Below are positions 18,009 through 31,646 of a stretch of DNA of 64,000 nucleotides, in pieces (positions within the stretch are counted from its first letter, which is position 1; each line of letters starts with the position of its first letter). This stretch comes from Methylibium sp. NZG. Its GTDB lineage: Bacteria > Pseudomonadota > Gammaproteobacteria > Burkholderiales > Burkholderiaceae_C. The position numbers and the translations under genes are program-made. A model generated the notes under the pieces. The model worked only from the letters and a program-made list of their open reading frames with translations. It was not told the origin of the DNA and ran no database searches. The DNA lies in the NCBI GenBank assembly GCA_001263235.1, contig LGRD01000004.1:62001-126000 (forward strand). Direction: 5' to 3'.

Positions 18009-18287
18009 GAACGGAGCGAATGTAGTCGAGCCGCCTCGGTTCCGCAATCCCACCCGATCCGCGCGCCCGATCCGCACCCGAGCGCCAAGCCGATATGTAA
18101 CAAAGCGACGTGCAAGCGTGCGTGCACGTAACCGCCGACGGGCCCGCCAAGTGCCGACAGCCCGCGGGCACGAGGGGCGACACCCCTGCGGCCCGACTCG
18201 CGGCCGGTGCTGGCCCTGCAACAATTGCTTTCGCGGAGCCCTGCCAATGCGCATACCGTGCACGTCGTCCCAACCGGAGGAATCCCG
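18009..18287. other. Intergenic region between paa operator and thioredoxin-like gene
   Basis: About 280 bases with no convincing ORF. The only clear element is the ribosome site (GGAGG) at its right end, 7 bases before the thioredoxin-like start. A promoter for the rightward redox cluster is expected here, but I cannot pick one with confidence. Confidence 0.5.
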
Positions 18288-18797
18288 ATGCGCAGTACCG
18301 TCACCCACACCTTGAAGGCTGTTGGCCTTGCCCTGGCGCTGGTCTTGTCCAGCGTGCCCGCCTCGGCGCTCACCCCGGGCCAGACGGTGCCCGACATCGA
18401 ACTCGGCACCGGCGCGGAGCGCCTGTCCAAGCTCAAGGGCAAGGTGGTCTATGTCGACTTCTGGGCGTCGTGGTGCGGGCCGTGCCGGCAGTCGTTCCCG
18501 TGGATGAACGAGATGCAGGCCAAGTACGGTGCGAAGGGGCTGCAGATTGTCGGCGTCAACCTGGACGCCAAGCGCGCCGATGCCGACCAGTTTCTCGCCC
18601 AGGTGCCGGCCAAGTTCAGCGTCGGCTTCGACGCCAAGGGCGAGTCGGCCAAACTGTTCGGCGTCAAGGGCATGCCGACCTCGGTGCTGATCGGCCCGGA
18701 CGGTAAAGTGCTGGCCGTGCACCAGGGCTTCAAGGACGAGGACCGCAAGGAACTCGAAGCCAAGTTCGTCAGCGCCCTGAGCACGCTGGCCAAGTGA
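18288..18797 (+). CDS. Exported TlpA/ResA-like thioredoxin
   Basis: 169 aa with a Sec signal peptide (hydrophobic core to about residue 27, ending PASA) and a thioredoxin fold with active-site WCGPC (C63, C66) preceded by VYVDFWAS. The cis-Pro loop is MPTSVLIGPDGKV. It is a periplasmic thiol reductant or disulfide reductase of the TlpA/ResA type. The start is fixed by GGAGG 7 bases upstream. It opens the cluster with DUF4266, DUF3570, apbE and dsbD; DsbD would be the natural electron donor. Confidence 0.88.
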   Translation: MRSTVTHTLKAVGLALALVLSSVPASALTPGQTVPDIELGTGAERLSKLKGKVVYVDFWASWCGPCRQSFPWMNEMQAKYGAKGLQIVGVNLDAKRADADQFLAQVPAKFSVGFDAKGESAKLFGVKGMPTSVLIGPDGKVLAVHQGFKDEDRKELEAKFVSALSTLAK

Positions 18798-18844
18798 TGC
18801 CCGCTGGCTTCACCCACATCCAAGTCACCCGCCGAGGAACGCCC

Positions 18845-19069
18845 ATGCTTCACCGTCTGACCCTGCTGTTGAGCCTGGCCGCACTGGCCGCCACCACGGG
18901 CTGCGCCTACGCGCCGCCGCAGGCCTGGGAGAAGGGCAACCTGGCCAAGCCCGAAATGACGATGGGCGGCGACGCGCTAGAGGAGCGTTACCTCCAACAC
19001 ATCTACGCGAGCAAAGAAAACGCCTCGGGCGGCTACGGCGTGGGCGGTGGCGGTTGCGGGTGCAACTGA
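18845..19069 (+). CDS. DUF4266 small lipoprotein
   Basis: 74 aa. It has a short signal with Cys20 in a lipobox-like ATTGC, then an acidic middle (GGDALEERYLQHIYASKE) and a Gly-rich end finishing with Cys71-Gly-Cys73-Asn. This matches DUF4266 proteins, which are found beside DUF3570 and ApbE genes; no function is known to me. GAGGA lies 8 bases before the ATG. The C-terminal CxC could cycle as a dithiol/disulfide with the neighbouring thioredoxin or bind a metal; both are guesses. Confidence 0.8.
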   Translation: MLHRLTLLLSLAALAATTGCAYAPPQAWEKGNLAKPEMTMGGDALEERYLQHIYASKENASGGYGVGGGGCGCN

Positions 19070-19140
19070 GTTTGCAACTGAGCGGCACCGACCTGCACTC
19101 CGCGCTCATCACCGAACGGCACGAAATGAAGGCGAACCCC

Positions 19141-20313
19141 ATGAAGAAGAACACCCGGCGCCCCGCCGCCCTGGCCATACCGCAGCGCGGCACTTCGGGT
19201 GCGATCGTGCTGGCCGCGTTGGCCTTGCCCGGTGTCTGGCAGGCGCCAGCGCACGCGCAAGCGCCCGAAAAAGGCGTCATCGCGATCAAGCACCTGCACT
19301 ACCAGGAGTCGCAGCCCGGCCTGAAGCGCATCACCGTCAACTCTCCTTCGGTCTACCTGCTCGCCCCGGTCGGCGGCGACTGGGCCCTGGAAGGCTCGCT
19401 GGTCGTGGACAGCCTGTCGGGCGCCACGCCACGCTGGCAGACCGCCGTTTCCAGCGCCTCGGTGCAGCGCGAGCGCCGCACCGCGGGCGACGTGAAAGTG
19501 ACGCGCTACTTCGAACGCTCGTCGTATTCGGTCGGCGTGAGCCACTCGACCGAGAACGACTACGTCTCCACCGCAGTGTCGCTCGGCGGCAGCTGGTCCA
19601 CTGCCGACAACAACACCACCTGGAACATCGGCGTGGGTTCGTCAGACGACGTGATCAAGCCGACCTCGGGCGCCGTAAACAACCCGCCCGGCACGCAGCG
19701 CAAGCGCAGCACCGAGATGCTCGTCGGACTGACGCAGGTGCTGAGCAAGAACGACATCGTGCAGGCGAACTTCACCTTCACCACCGGTGAAGGCTTCTAC
19801 AGCGACCCGTACAAGCTGCTCGATGAGCGCCCCGAGGCGCGCAAGCAGGCGGCTGGCCTGCTGCGCTGGAACCACCACTTCGAAGACGACGGCTCGACGC
19901 TGCGCAGCGGCTACCGCTACTACCGCGACAGCTACGGCATCAAGGCGCACCAGTTGCAGTTCGAGTGGGCCAAACCACTCGGCGACTCGTTCATGGTCTC
20001 GCCTTCGGTGCGCTACTACACCCAGAACGCGGCGCGCTTCTACATCGACCCGGTGCTCGACGCGAATGGGCAGATCGTCATCCCGACGACGGCGCCGGCG
20101 GGCTTGAAGTCGGGCGACCAGCGGCTGTCGTCGTTCGGCGCCGTGACGGTGGGGTTGAAGGCCGACTACAAGTTGACGCCCGACTTCAGCGTCGACGGCA
20201 AGCTCGAAGCCTACGAGCAGCGCGGCGACTGGCAAGGCAGCGGCAAGGGCACCAAGGGGCTTGACCCGTTCAAGGCCACCTTCGTGCAGTTCGGCGCGCG
20301 CTACAGGTTCTAG
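19141..20313 (+). CDS. DUF3570 outer-membrane protein with ApbE-type flavinylation motif
   Basis: 390 aa with a signal peptide ending near residue 40 (AHAQA). The body has alternating polar/hydrophobic strands and ends FVQFGARYRF, a terminal-Phe signal typical of beta-barrel outer-membrane proteins. At residues 90-96 it reads D-S-L-S-G-A-T, which fits the D-x-x-S/T-G-A-T/S site to which ApbE attaches FMN through the last Thr/Ser (here Thr96, codon 19426-19428). The apbE gene follows directly. Start: ATG 19141 has AAGG 8 bases upstream; ATG 19126 is also possible. Confidence 0.82.
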   Translation: MKKNTRRPAALAIPQRGTSGAIVLAALALPGVWQAPAHAQAPEKGVIAIKHLHYQESQPGLKRITVNSPSVYLLAPVGGDWALEGSLVVDSLSGATPRWQTAVSSASVQRERRTAGDVKVTRYFERSSYSVGVSHSTENDYVSTAVSLGGSWSTADNNTTWNIGVGSSDDVIKPTSGAVNNPPGTQRKRSTEMLVGLTQVLSKNDIVQANFTFTTGEGFYSDPYKLLDERPEARKQAAGLLRWNHHFEDDGSTLRSGYRYYRDSYGIKAHQLQFEWAKPLGDSFMVSPSVRYYTQNAARFYIDPVLDANGQIVIPTTAPAGLKSGDQRLSSFGAVTVGLKADYKLTPDFSVDGKLEAYEQRGDWQGSGKGTKGLDPFKATFVQFGARYRF

Positions 20314-20338
20314 CGCCGAAGCCGCGCGGGAGCGTGTG

Positions 20339-21328
20339 ATGAGTGCGCTCGCCAAGGCGAACGGCCATGCCGCCATCGCAAGCACTGCCGGTGCCGGTGC
20401 TGCGTTGGAAGACATCGGCTTCCAGTTCTCGGCCATGGCCTGCGACTGCGAGGTGCGCATCGCGGGCTTGAGCCGGCGCAAGGCCGAGCCGCTGGCCAAG
20501 CTGGCGATTGCCGAAGTGCAGCGCATCGAGTCGAAGTTCTCGCGCTACCGCGCGGCCAGCGTGGTGTCTCGCATCAACGCTTCGGCGGGCAGCGGGCGCA
20601 GCGTCGAGGTCGATGCCGAAACCGCGCACCTGCTCGACTTTGCCGCCACCTTGCACGCCAGCAGCGGCGGTCTGTTCGACGCCACGTCGGGCACGCTGCG
20701 CAAGGCCTGGGACTTCAAGGCCAAACGCCTGCCTTCAGCCGCGCAGATCGACGCGCTGCTGCCGCTGATCGGTTGGCAGCACGTGCGCTGGAGGAACGGG
20801 CAATGGACTGGCGGCCGCATCGAGTTGCCGATCGCCGGCATGGAGCTCGACTTCGGCGGCTTCGGCAAGGAGTACGCCGCCGACCGCGCCGCCACGCTGC
20901 TGCAGCAGCACGGCCTGCGCCACGGCATGGTCAACCTGGGCGGCGACATCCGGCTCGTCGGCCCGCGGCCCGACGGGCAGCCGTGGAGCCTGGGCATCCA
21001 GCACCCGCGCGACGAAACCCGGCTGCTCGCCACGCTCGCGCTGGGCGACGGCGCGCTGGCCACCAGCGGCGACTACGAACGTTGCTTCGACCTCGACGGC
21101 GTGCGCTACTGCCACGTGCTGAACCCGCGCACCGGGTGGCCGGTGCAGGCCTGGCGCTCCGTCAGCGTCATTGCGCCGGCCTGCCTGGCCGCCGGTGCGT
21201 TGACGACGGTTGCCATGCTGAAGGGCGACGCCGCGCTCGAGTTCCTGGCCGGGCAGGGCGTCGGCTACCTGGCGGTCGACGCCACCGGCCAAGTTCACCG
21301 CCACGCCGCCGATGTGGTGATGGCTTGA
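20339..21328 (+). CDS. apbE: FAD:protein FMN transferase ApbE
   Basis: 329 aa. Family motifs include the FSAMACDCEV start, LFDATSGTLRKAWDF, the GGFGKEYAADRAA helix, NLGGDIRLVGPRPDGQPW and LATSGDYER followed by HVLNPRTGWP. ApbE moves FMN from FAD onto Thr/Ser of target proteins. No signal peptide or lipobox is visible, which is unusual because targets and many ApbEs are in the periplasm; the next upstream in-frame start would lie inside the DUF3570 gene. GGGAG lies 7 bases before ATG 20339. The nearest target candidate is the DUF3570 protein upstream. Confidence 0.92.
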   Translation: MSALAKANGHAAIASTAGAGAALEDIGFQFSAMACDCEVRIAGLSRRKAEPLAKLAIAEVQRIESKFSRYRAASVVSRINASAGSGRSVEVDAETAHLLDFAATLHASSGGLFDATSGTLRKAWDFKAKRLPSAAQIDALLPLIGWQHVRWRNGQWTGGRIELPIAGMELDFGGFGKEYAADRAATLLQQHGLRHGMVNLGGDIRLVGPRPDGQPWSLGIQHPRDETRLLATLALGDGALATSGDYERCFDLDGVRYCHVLNPRTGWPVQAWRSVSVIAPACLAAGALTTVAMLKGDAALEFLAGQGVGYLAVDATGQVHRHAADVVMA

Positions 21329-21383
21329 ACGTCGGCAGCCTGAATGCTTCCGGATCAATAAAATTCTTGCGAGCCCCAACCCA

Positions 21384-24327
<2,944 letters not shown>

Positions 24328-24352
24328 GTGAGGGTGGGGCGGCCAGTGCAGG

Positions 24353-24790
24353 TCACGGTGAAATGACCGCGAGCCTGGCGAAGTAGCTCTTGTAAGGCCT
24401 GGGGTCGCGGGTCAGCACACTCAGGTTGGACACGGCGGCGTGCGCGCCAATGAAGAAGTCAGGCAGCGGCTTCGCTCTGGAGCCGCCACGACGTCGATAC
24501 AGCGAATAGGCAGAAGCCGCGAGTGCCGCAGCAGCCCACGGCAGTGGCGTTCTCAACGTCTCGTAAACGTCCAGCGCCGCATCCAAAGCGCCGACGTCCG
24601 GGCCAGGAATCAGCAGTTCCGAGTAGATGACGATGTTGATGTGCAGAGGGCATCGCTCGCTGCATGCTTGCAATTGCCCCAGCGCCCAGTCATGCCAAGG
24701 GCTGTCAACGTCAACGCCGTCCACCCAGATGTTGGTATCGACGAGTACGCCGGCAGACCCGTCGTAGCTGGTAAGACTAGCGAGCGCCAC
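24353..24790 (-). CDS. VapC-like PIN-domain toxin
   Basis: 145 aa PIN-domain ribonuclease. Acidic metal ligands are in place: D18 in VLVDTNIW, E58 in IYSELLI, D111 in PDFFIGAHA and D129 in LTRDPRPY. VapC toxins cleave tRNA or rRNA when free of antitoxin. It overlaps the antitoxin gene by 14 bases, the usual layout (antitoxin first). Codon use looks less GC-extreme than in the flanking trxB. Confidence 0.87.
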   Translation of the reverse strand: MALASLTSYDGSAGVLVDTNIWVDGVDVDSPWHDWALGQLQACSERCPLHINIVIYSELLIPGPDVGALDAALDVYETLRTPLPWAAAALAASAYSLYRRRGGSRAKPLPDFFIGAHAAVSNLSVLTRDPRPYKSYFARLAVISP

Positions 24791-25064
24791 GACGCCCAGT
24801 GCCCTTGACGGGTTCGTCGCCTCGAATGAAGTTCATGATCTCGTCAGCCCCGAGCTGCTTGAACTCGGGGCTGTAGCTGTTGCGCAGGCGTGCCGCTGCG
24901 ACCTTGAACTTTGCCCGGCGATCTTCCCTGACGTTCGTTGCGACCGGCGTGATGACGATCTTGCTGCCCTCCAGGCTGAATGTCACCTCGCTGCCGGGAG
25001 CGACGCCTGCCGCGGTGCGGATGTGCTTCGGAATGGTGACTTGCCCTTTGTCTGTGACCAGCAT
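24777..25064 (-). CDS. AbrB/MazE-type antitoxin partner of VapC
   Basis: 95 aa. The N-terminal swapped-hairpin DNA-binding domain of the SpoVT/AbrB type is clear (TDKGQVTIPKHIRTAAG, GSEVTFSLEG), and the C-terminal arm would wrap the PIN toxin. I chose ATG 25064 because GAGG lies 6 bases upstream and the domain starts right after it; the longer open frame to 25181 has no homology. Such antitoxins usually repress their own promoter, which would lie in 25065-25190. Confidence 0.88.
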   Translation of the reverse strand: MLVTDKGQVTIPKHIRTAAGVAPGSEVTFSLEGSKIVITPVATNVREDRRAKFKVAAARLRNSYSPEFKQLGADEIMNFIRGDEPVKGTGRRGAR

Positions 25065-25190
25065 CGGAACCTCGCAGGTAGGAATTGGAAGTGGGAATCT
25101 TACCGCTGTGCGAGGGTGGCGTGCAACACGCATGAGGCTTGAATGCCCTCCTTCCCACTCGCAGGTGCTTCGGACATGCAACGCGGCGTT

Positions 25191-25559
25191 CTATGCGTAG
25201 CCGTCCCGGATGCGAACGCGCTTTTCATCGATGACCCAGAGCTGACCTGGGACACGCTCGACTGTTGCGAGGCGCAGGCCCGCCTGCACGAGCGCCTCGA
25301 TCGCTGCGAAAGTCTGCCTTGCCGGCCGCAACACCCAAATGCCAGGATGGGACCCAGGCGGATACGCTCGAATGTCAGAGAAGTCCAGATCGAGGGTGAT
25401 CAGGACTCGGTTCTCGGCAACGCAAGCTCGAAGAACCTTGTCATCCGGTGCGCCAGCCAAATGCTCTTCGGCGACGGTATGCGCGTCGACACCGAGCGCC
25501 GTCAGCGACTGGCGCACCGCTTCCGGCAGGTTTTCGTCGAGCTTGAACTTGAGGTTCAC
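25191..25559 (-). CDS. DUF5615 PIN-like protein, probable toxin of DUF433 pair
   Basis: 122 aa. It begins with the family pattern KFKLDENLPEAVRQSL and continues with VLITLDLDFSD and GIWVLRP, the DUF5615 / Mut7-C-like PIN fold with conserved Asp residues for metal. I place the start at GTG 25559, which overlaps the DUF433 stop in GTGA. DUF5615 genes regularly sit behind DUF433 genes, and the pair is regarded as toxin-antitoxin-like; activity is not shown. Confidence 0.83.
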   Translation of the reverse strand: MNLKFKLDENLPEAVRQSLTALGVDAHTVAEEHLAGAPDDKVLRACVAENRVLITLDLDFSDIRAYPPGSHPGIWVLRPARQTFAAIEALVQAGLRLATVERVPGQLWVIDEKRVRIRDGYA

Positions 25560-25783
25560 GCCGGGATCGGCACGACACGCTCGCGCGCCAACTCTGCAGC
25601 GTAGGCCAGCGCTGCCGGCAAACACTCAGCGTTCAAGCCGGGGTACTGCCGCAGGATCTCTGCGGGCGCCGCGCCATCCGCCAAGTTGTCCAGTACCACC
25701 GTCACCGGGATGCGCGTCCCAACGAAACGGATCGCTCCGTGCAGGATTTCGGGGTCAGCGGTGATGTGCTGCTTCCAGTCCAT
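25556..25783 (-). CDS. DUF433 protein, probable antitoxin
   Basis: 75 aa with the DUF433 signature: MDWKQHITADPEILHGAIRFVGTRIPV is split here around the conserved ADPEI and GTRIPV elements, followed by VLDNLADGAAPAEILRQYPGL, a helix-turn-helix-like segment. It would bind DNA and its DUF5615 partner. The ATG at 25783 is the family start. The open frame extends to 25966 but runs into the tRNA-like element and has no family support. Confidence 0.85.
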   Translation of the reverse strand: MDWKQHITADPEILHGAIRFVGTRIPVTVVLDNLADGAAPAEILRQYPGLNAECLPAALAYAAELARERVVPIPA

Positions 25784-25908
25784 AGAGGGCTCGTGGTCTC
25801 GACAGACTTTTAGTTTACTCGCGCCGCCGACACGCAACAGAAGCGCATGCTGGCGCGCAAAACCTCTTTCGACTTGGCGTCCGCGCTGAATTACACCTTG
25901 GATAAGGT

Positions 25909-26013
25909 CGCAACGAGAAGACTTGAACTTCCGACCTCCCCGCCTGTACGATCCGCTTGCCGGCACGATCTACATTGAAGCAAGGGCGCTCTTTCCAGCT
26001 GAGCTACGTTGCG
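25909..26013 (-). pseudogene. tRNA-like element with disrupted anticodon domain
   Basis: On the - strand the ends fold as a tRNA. A 7-bp acceptor stem pairs CGCAACG (26013-26007) with CGTTGCG (25915-25909). T8 and A9 are followed by a D-arm GCTC-AGCTGGAAA-GAGC, and the T-arm is GGAAG-TTCAAGT-CTTCT. The next bases are ACC-T, so CCA is incomplete. It is 105 nt long, about 30 nt too long: no 5-bp anticodon stem with a 7-nt loop can be drawn. The extra region contains an imperfect inverted repeat (25946-25973) with GTAC/GTA ends. Probably a broken tRNA gene. Confidence 0.55.
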
Positions 26014-26025
26014 TGTTGATCTTTC

Positions 26026-26499
26026 CTAGGGCGAGTCACTCCGTACAGCCGCAGGTGTTTGCTTGATGCGATATTGCGAGTGACTCGCCTTCTCAATTGC
26101 ACCGGCGTCGACCAGTCTTGATAGCGTCGATCCGATGGTAGTTGAGTTCAATTGATGCCCCGCGGCGGCGAGACGGCTCACCACGTCCATCCGCGTCAAA
26201 GGGAATCCCGTCTCTTCAAGCGTTGCGAGGATCAGATCCTTGACACCTTGCTTCATTGCGCTCGCTGATGAGGGTGCCGATCCAGCAGGCGCCACGCTGT
26301 CGAGGACCAGCTGCGATGGGAGTTCGGCTGTCGTGGTGGTTCCGGGTGAGTTTGGTTCGGGCCCCAAGGATGCGACCACTTCGAGGGCGATTGCCAGCCG
26401 GTGTTGTTCGATCTCAAGCGAGGCGAGTCTTTCCTTCAACGAGGCAATGGATGCATCATTGGCAGCAAGGCGCTTCTTAAGGGAAAACACGTAGTCCAT
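26026..26499 (-). CDS. Hypothetical protein: coiled-coil plus winged-helix-like domain
   Basis: 157 aa, not recognised as a named family. Residues about 1-45 form a charged heptad-like coiled coil (SLKKRLAANDASIASLKERLASLE). A Pro/Ser/Thr linker follows, and residues about 90-150 look like a winged helix (VKDLILATLEETGFPLTRMDVVSRLAAAG, then TIGSTLSRLVDAGAIEK). A DNA-binding role is likely. I chose ATG 26499 at the start of the coiled coil; the frame opens at 26568. It sits beside the tRNA-like element and has lower GC than its neighbours, suggesting an accessory gene. Confidence 0.65.
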   Translation of the reverse strand: MDYVFSLKKRLAANDASIASLKERLASLEIEQHRLAIALEVVASLGPEPNSPGTTTTAELPSQLVLDSVAPAGSAPSSASAMKQGVKDLILATLEETGFPLTRMDVVSRLAAAGHQLNSTTIGSTLSRLVDAGAIEKASHSQYRIKQTPAAVRSDSP

Positions 26500-26705
26500 G
26501 ACGCTGCATTGTAGCGGCTTGCTTCGGATCGTCAAGCGTTGCAAAGCAAAAATCAACTGACACATCATTGAGGAGCTGCGGCAAGGGATTGCTCACACGG
26601 TCCAAATGCAACCTGACGGGACCTTCGCAACGCCTCCAACTTGTTGTGAACGGATCCTTGATCTTCAGTTACAACGAGCGATACCAGGAGTGCACGTCAC
26701 CGACT

Positions 26706-29726
<3,021 letters not shown>

Positions 29727-29796
29727 GGAGGGCTTTCTGCAAACGCTGGCCATCGCGCCAGCAAGGCGACAGAGTGTGTTTCGTAGGCGGGGGAAT

Positions 29797-30171
29797 TCAG
29801 GCGTTCTTGACGAGCAGGTCGTACGCCGGAGCGTCCATCAACTGCTCGAACTCGGCCATGTTGTTCACATGCACCTTGAAGAACCAGCCGTGGCCCAGCG
29901 GGTCGGTGTTGGCCAGCGACGGGTCTTCGCGCAGCTTCTCGTTGACCTCGACGACCTCGCCGCTGACCGGCATGTACAGGTCGGCCGCGGCCTTCACCGA
30001 CTCGACCACGCCGGCCACATCGCCCTTCTTGAACGTGGCGCCGACGGCCGGCAGGTCGACGAAGACCACGTCGCCCAGCGCGTCCTGCGCGTGGTGCGTG
30101 ATGCCGACGGTGGCGGCCTCGTGGTCTTCGATGTTGATCCATTCGTGGTCGCTGGTGTACATGGTGGTCAT
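29797..30171 (-). CDS. gcvH: Glycine cleavage system H protein
   Basis: 124 aa lipoyl carrier of the glycine cleavage system. The lipoyl-lysine is K60 in [14 protein letters not shown], and the C-terminal [11 protein letters not shown] block is typical. ATG 30171 has GGAGAA 6 bases upstream. It lies between gcvT (26-base gap) and gcvP (70-base gap) in one leftward operon. Confidence 0.96.
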   Translation of the reverse strand: MTTMYTSDHEWINIEDHEAATVGITHHAQDALGDVVFVDLPAVGATFKKGDVAGVVESVKAAADLYMPVSGEVVEVNEKLREDPSLANTDPLGHGWFFKVHVNNMAEFEQLMDAPAYDLLVKNA

Positions 30172-30197
30172 GTGTTCTCCTGAGTGTTGAAGTGGTG

Positions 30198-31328
30198 TCA
30201 ACGAACGTAGCGGTGGGGGGCAAACGGCAAGGCGGTCACGCGCATCGGCTGGCGCTTGCCGCGCACTTCGGCGTAGACCTCGTGGTGCAGAGCCGCGTGG
30301 TTGGCGGCCACGTAGGCGAGCGCGATGGGCTGGTTGACGGTGGGCGACAGGGTGCCGCTGGTGACCGTACCGATCTTGTGGCCGTGGGCGTCAACCAGCG
30401 GCGCGCCTTCGCGCACCGGCACGCGCTCCAGGCCGAGCAGGCCGACTCTTTTGTTGCTGGCGCCGCGCTCAAGCTGGCCGTCGATCACGTCGGCGCCGGG
30501 GTAGCCGCCGGCCCGTTCGCCGCCGGCTCGGCGCACTTTCTGGATCGCCCAGGTGAGACCGGCTTCGACCGGCGTGGTGGTGGTGCTGATGTCGTGGCCG
30601 TACAGGCACATGCCGGCTTCCAGCCGCAAGGTGTCGCGCGCGCCGAGGCCTGCGGGGCGGATTTCGGGCTGAGCGAGCAGCGCGCGGGCGAGCGCATCGG
30701 CCTGATCGGCGGGCACCGAGATTTCGAAGCCGTCTTCGCCGGTGTAGCCCGAGCGCGTGAGGAAACAGTCTGCGCCGTTGAGCGTGGCGAACATGCCGGT
30801 CATGAAGGTGAGTCGCGCCACGTCGGGGTTGAGTCGCGCCAATGCGGTCACGGCCTTCGGGCCTTGAAGCGCCAGCAGCGCTCGCTCGGGCAACGGCTGC
30901 ACCTGACAGCGGTGGCCGATGTGCGTGACGAGGTGCTGCGTGTCGGCCTGCTTGCACGCGGCGTTGACGATCAGCAGCAGGTCGTTGCTGCCGTCGGCCT
31001 CGCGCCGCGTGATCATCAGGTCGTCGAGGATGCCGCCAGCGGAGTTCGTGAACAGCCCGTAGCGCTGCTTGCCGACGGCCAGGCCGACCACGTCCACCGG
31101 CATCAGCGACTCCAGCGCGCGGGCGGCGTCGGCGCCGGTGAGCCGCACCTGGCCCATGTGCGACACGTCGAACAGCGCAGCCGAGTCGCGGCAGTGGCGG
31201 TGTTCGGCGAGGATGCCTGCCGGGTAGCTCACCGGCATGTCGTAACCGGCGAACGGCACCATCTTGGCGCCGAGTTCGAGGTGCAGTGAATGCAGCGGGG
31301 TGTGCAGCAGCGCGGCCGGGGCGGACAT
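30198..31328 (-). CDS. gcvT: Aminomethyltransferase GcvT
   Basis: 376 aa T-protein, which transfers the methylene group from GcvH to tetrahydrofolate and releases ammonia. Motifs are LGAKMVPFAGYDMPV, ALFDVSHMGQVRLTG, SGYTGEDGFEISV, and the C-terminal GTVTSGTLSPTVNQPIALAYV. ATG 31328 has GGAG 6 bases upstream. It is the first gene of gcvTHP and lies 58 bases after the tandem glycine riboswitch. The same reading frame stays open far upstream through the riboswitch, which is a GC-rich artefact. Confidence 0.96.
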   Translation of the reverse strand: MSAPAALLHTPLHSLHLELGAKMVPFAGYDMPVSYPAGILAEHRHCRDSAALFDVSHMGQVRLTGADAARALESLMPVDVVGLAVGKQRYGLFTNSAGGILDDLMITRREADGSNDLLLIVNAACKQADTQHLVTHIGHRCQVQPLPERALLALQGPKAVTALARLNPDVARLTFMTGMFATLNGADCFLTRSGYTGEDGFEISVPADQADALARALLAQPEIRPAGLGARDTLRLEAGMCLYGHDISTTTTPVEAGLTWAIQKVRRAGGERAGGYPGADVIDGQLERGASNKRVGLLGLERVPVREGAPLVDAHGHKIGTVTSGTLSPTVNQPIALAYVAANHAALHHEVYAEVRGKRQPMRVTALPFAPHRYVR

Positions 31329-31386
31329 AGGCAACTCCAGAGGGCGATCTTGAAACCCATGCAGCGCCAATGCGCCGCTGGGGAAA

Positions 31387-31604
31387 GCCCTCTCTGTCCG
31401 CTTTACCTGAGAGATTCGCGCGTCGCTGCGTGCAGCGCCTTGCTTGCCCCTTCGGTGGGCCCACTCGGAGTGGGCCTCTCTCCAGTGAGGAAACGCTTCG
31501 GGTGAAGCGTTGGCCAGTCCTTTTGCCTGAGCGTTCGAGGGCTCGTCTTTCGATTCGCCCTCTGCGCCTTCGGCGGCTTCGCGGTCGGTTGCGAAGCTCT
31601 CTCC
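31387..31604 (-). promoter_or_regulatory. Tandem glycine riboswitch controlling gcvTHP
   Basis: Two glycine aptamers are visible on the - strand. Aptamer 1 (31604-31517) begins GGAGAGAGC, has CCGAAGGCGCA and ends CTCAGGCAAAAGGAC. Aptamer 2 (31483-31387) begins GGAGAGAGGC, has ACCGAAGGGGCAAG and ends CTCTCAGGTAAA...GACAGAGAGGG. The order and linker match known tandem glycine switches, which normally turn on glycine cleavage genes. The expression platform would be within 31329-31386. Confidence 0.93.
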
Positions 31605-31646
31605 TGGCGGGCGCGAGTGTAGCAGCGGCATCGATAATCCAGCCCC

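Noticed and set aside
20680-20720. DATSGT in ApbE itself as a flavinylation site
   Set aside because: This is a normal conserved segment of the ApbE fold, not a D-x-x-S/T-G-A-T/S site.
25909-26013. A functional tRNA gene
   Set aside because: No regular anticodon stem and 7-nt loop can be drawn, and the CCA end is incomplete.
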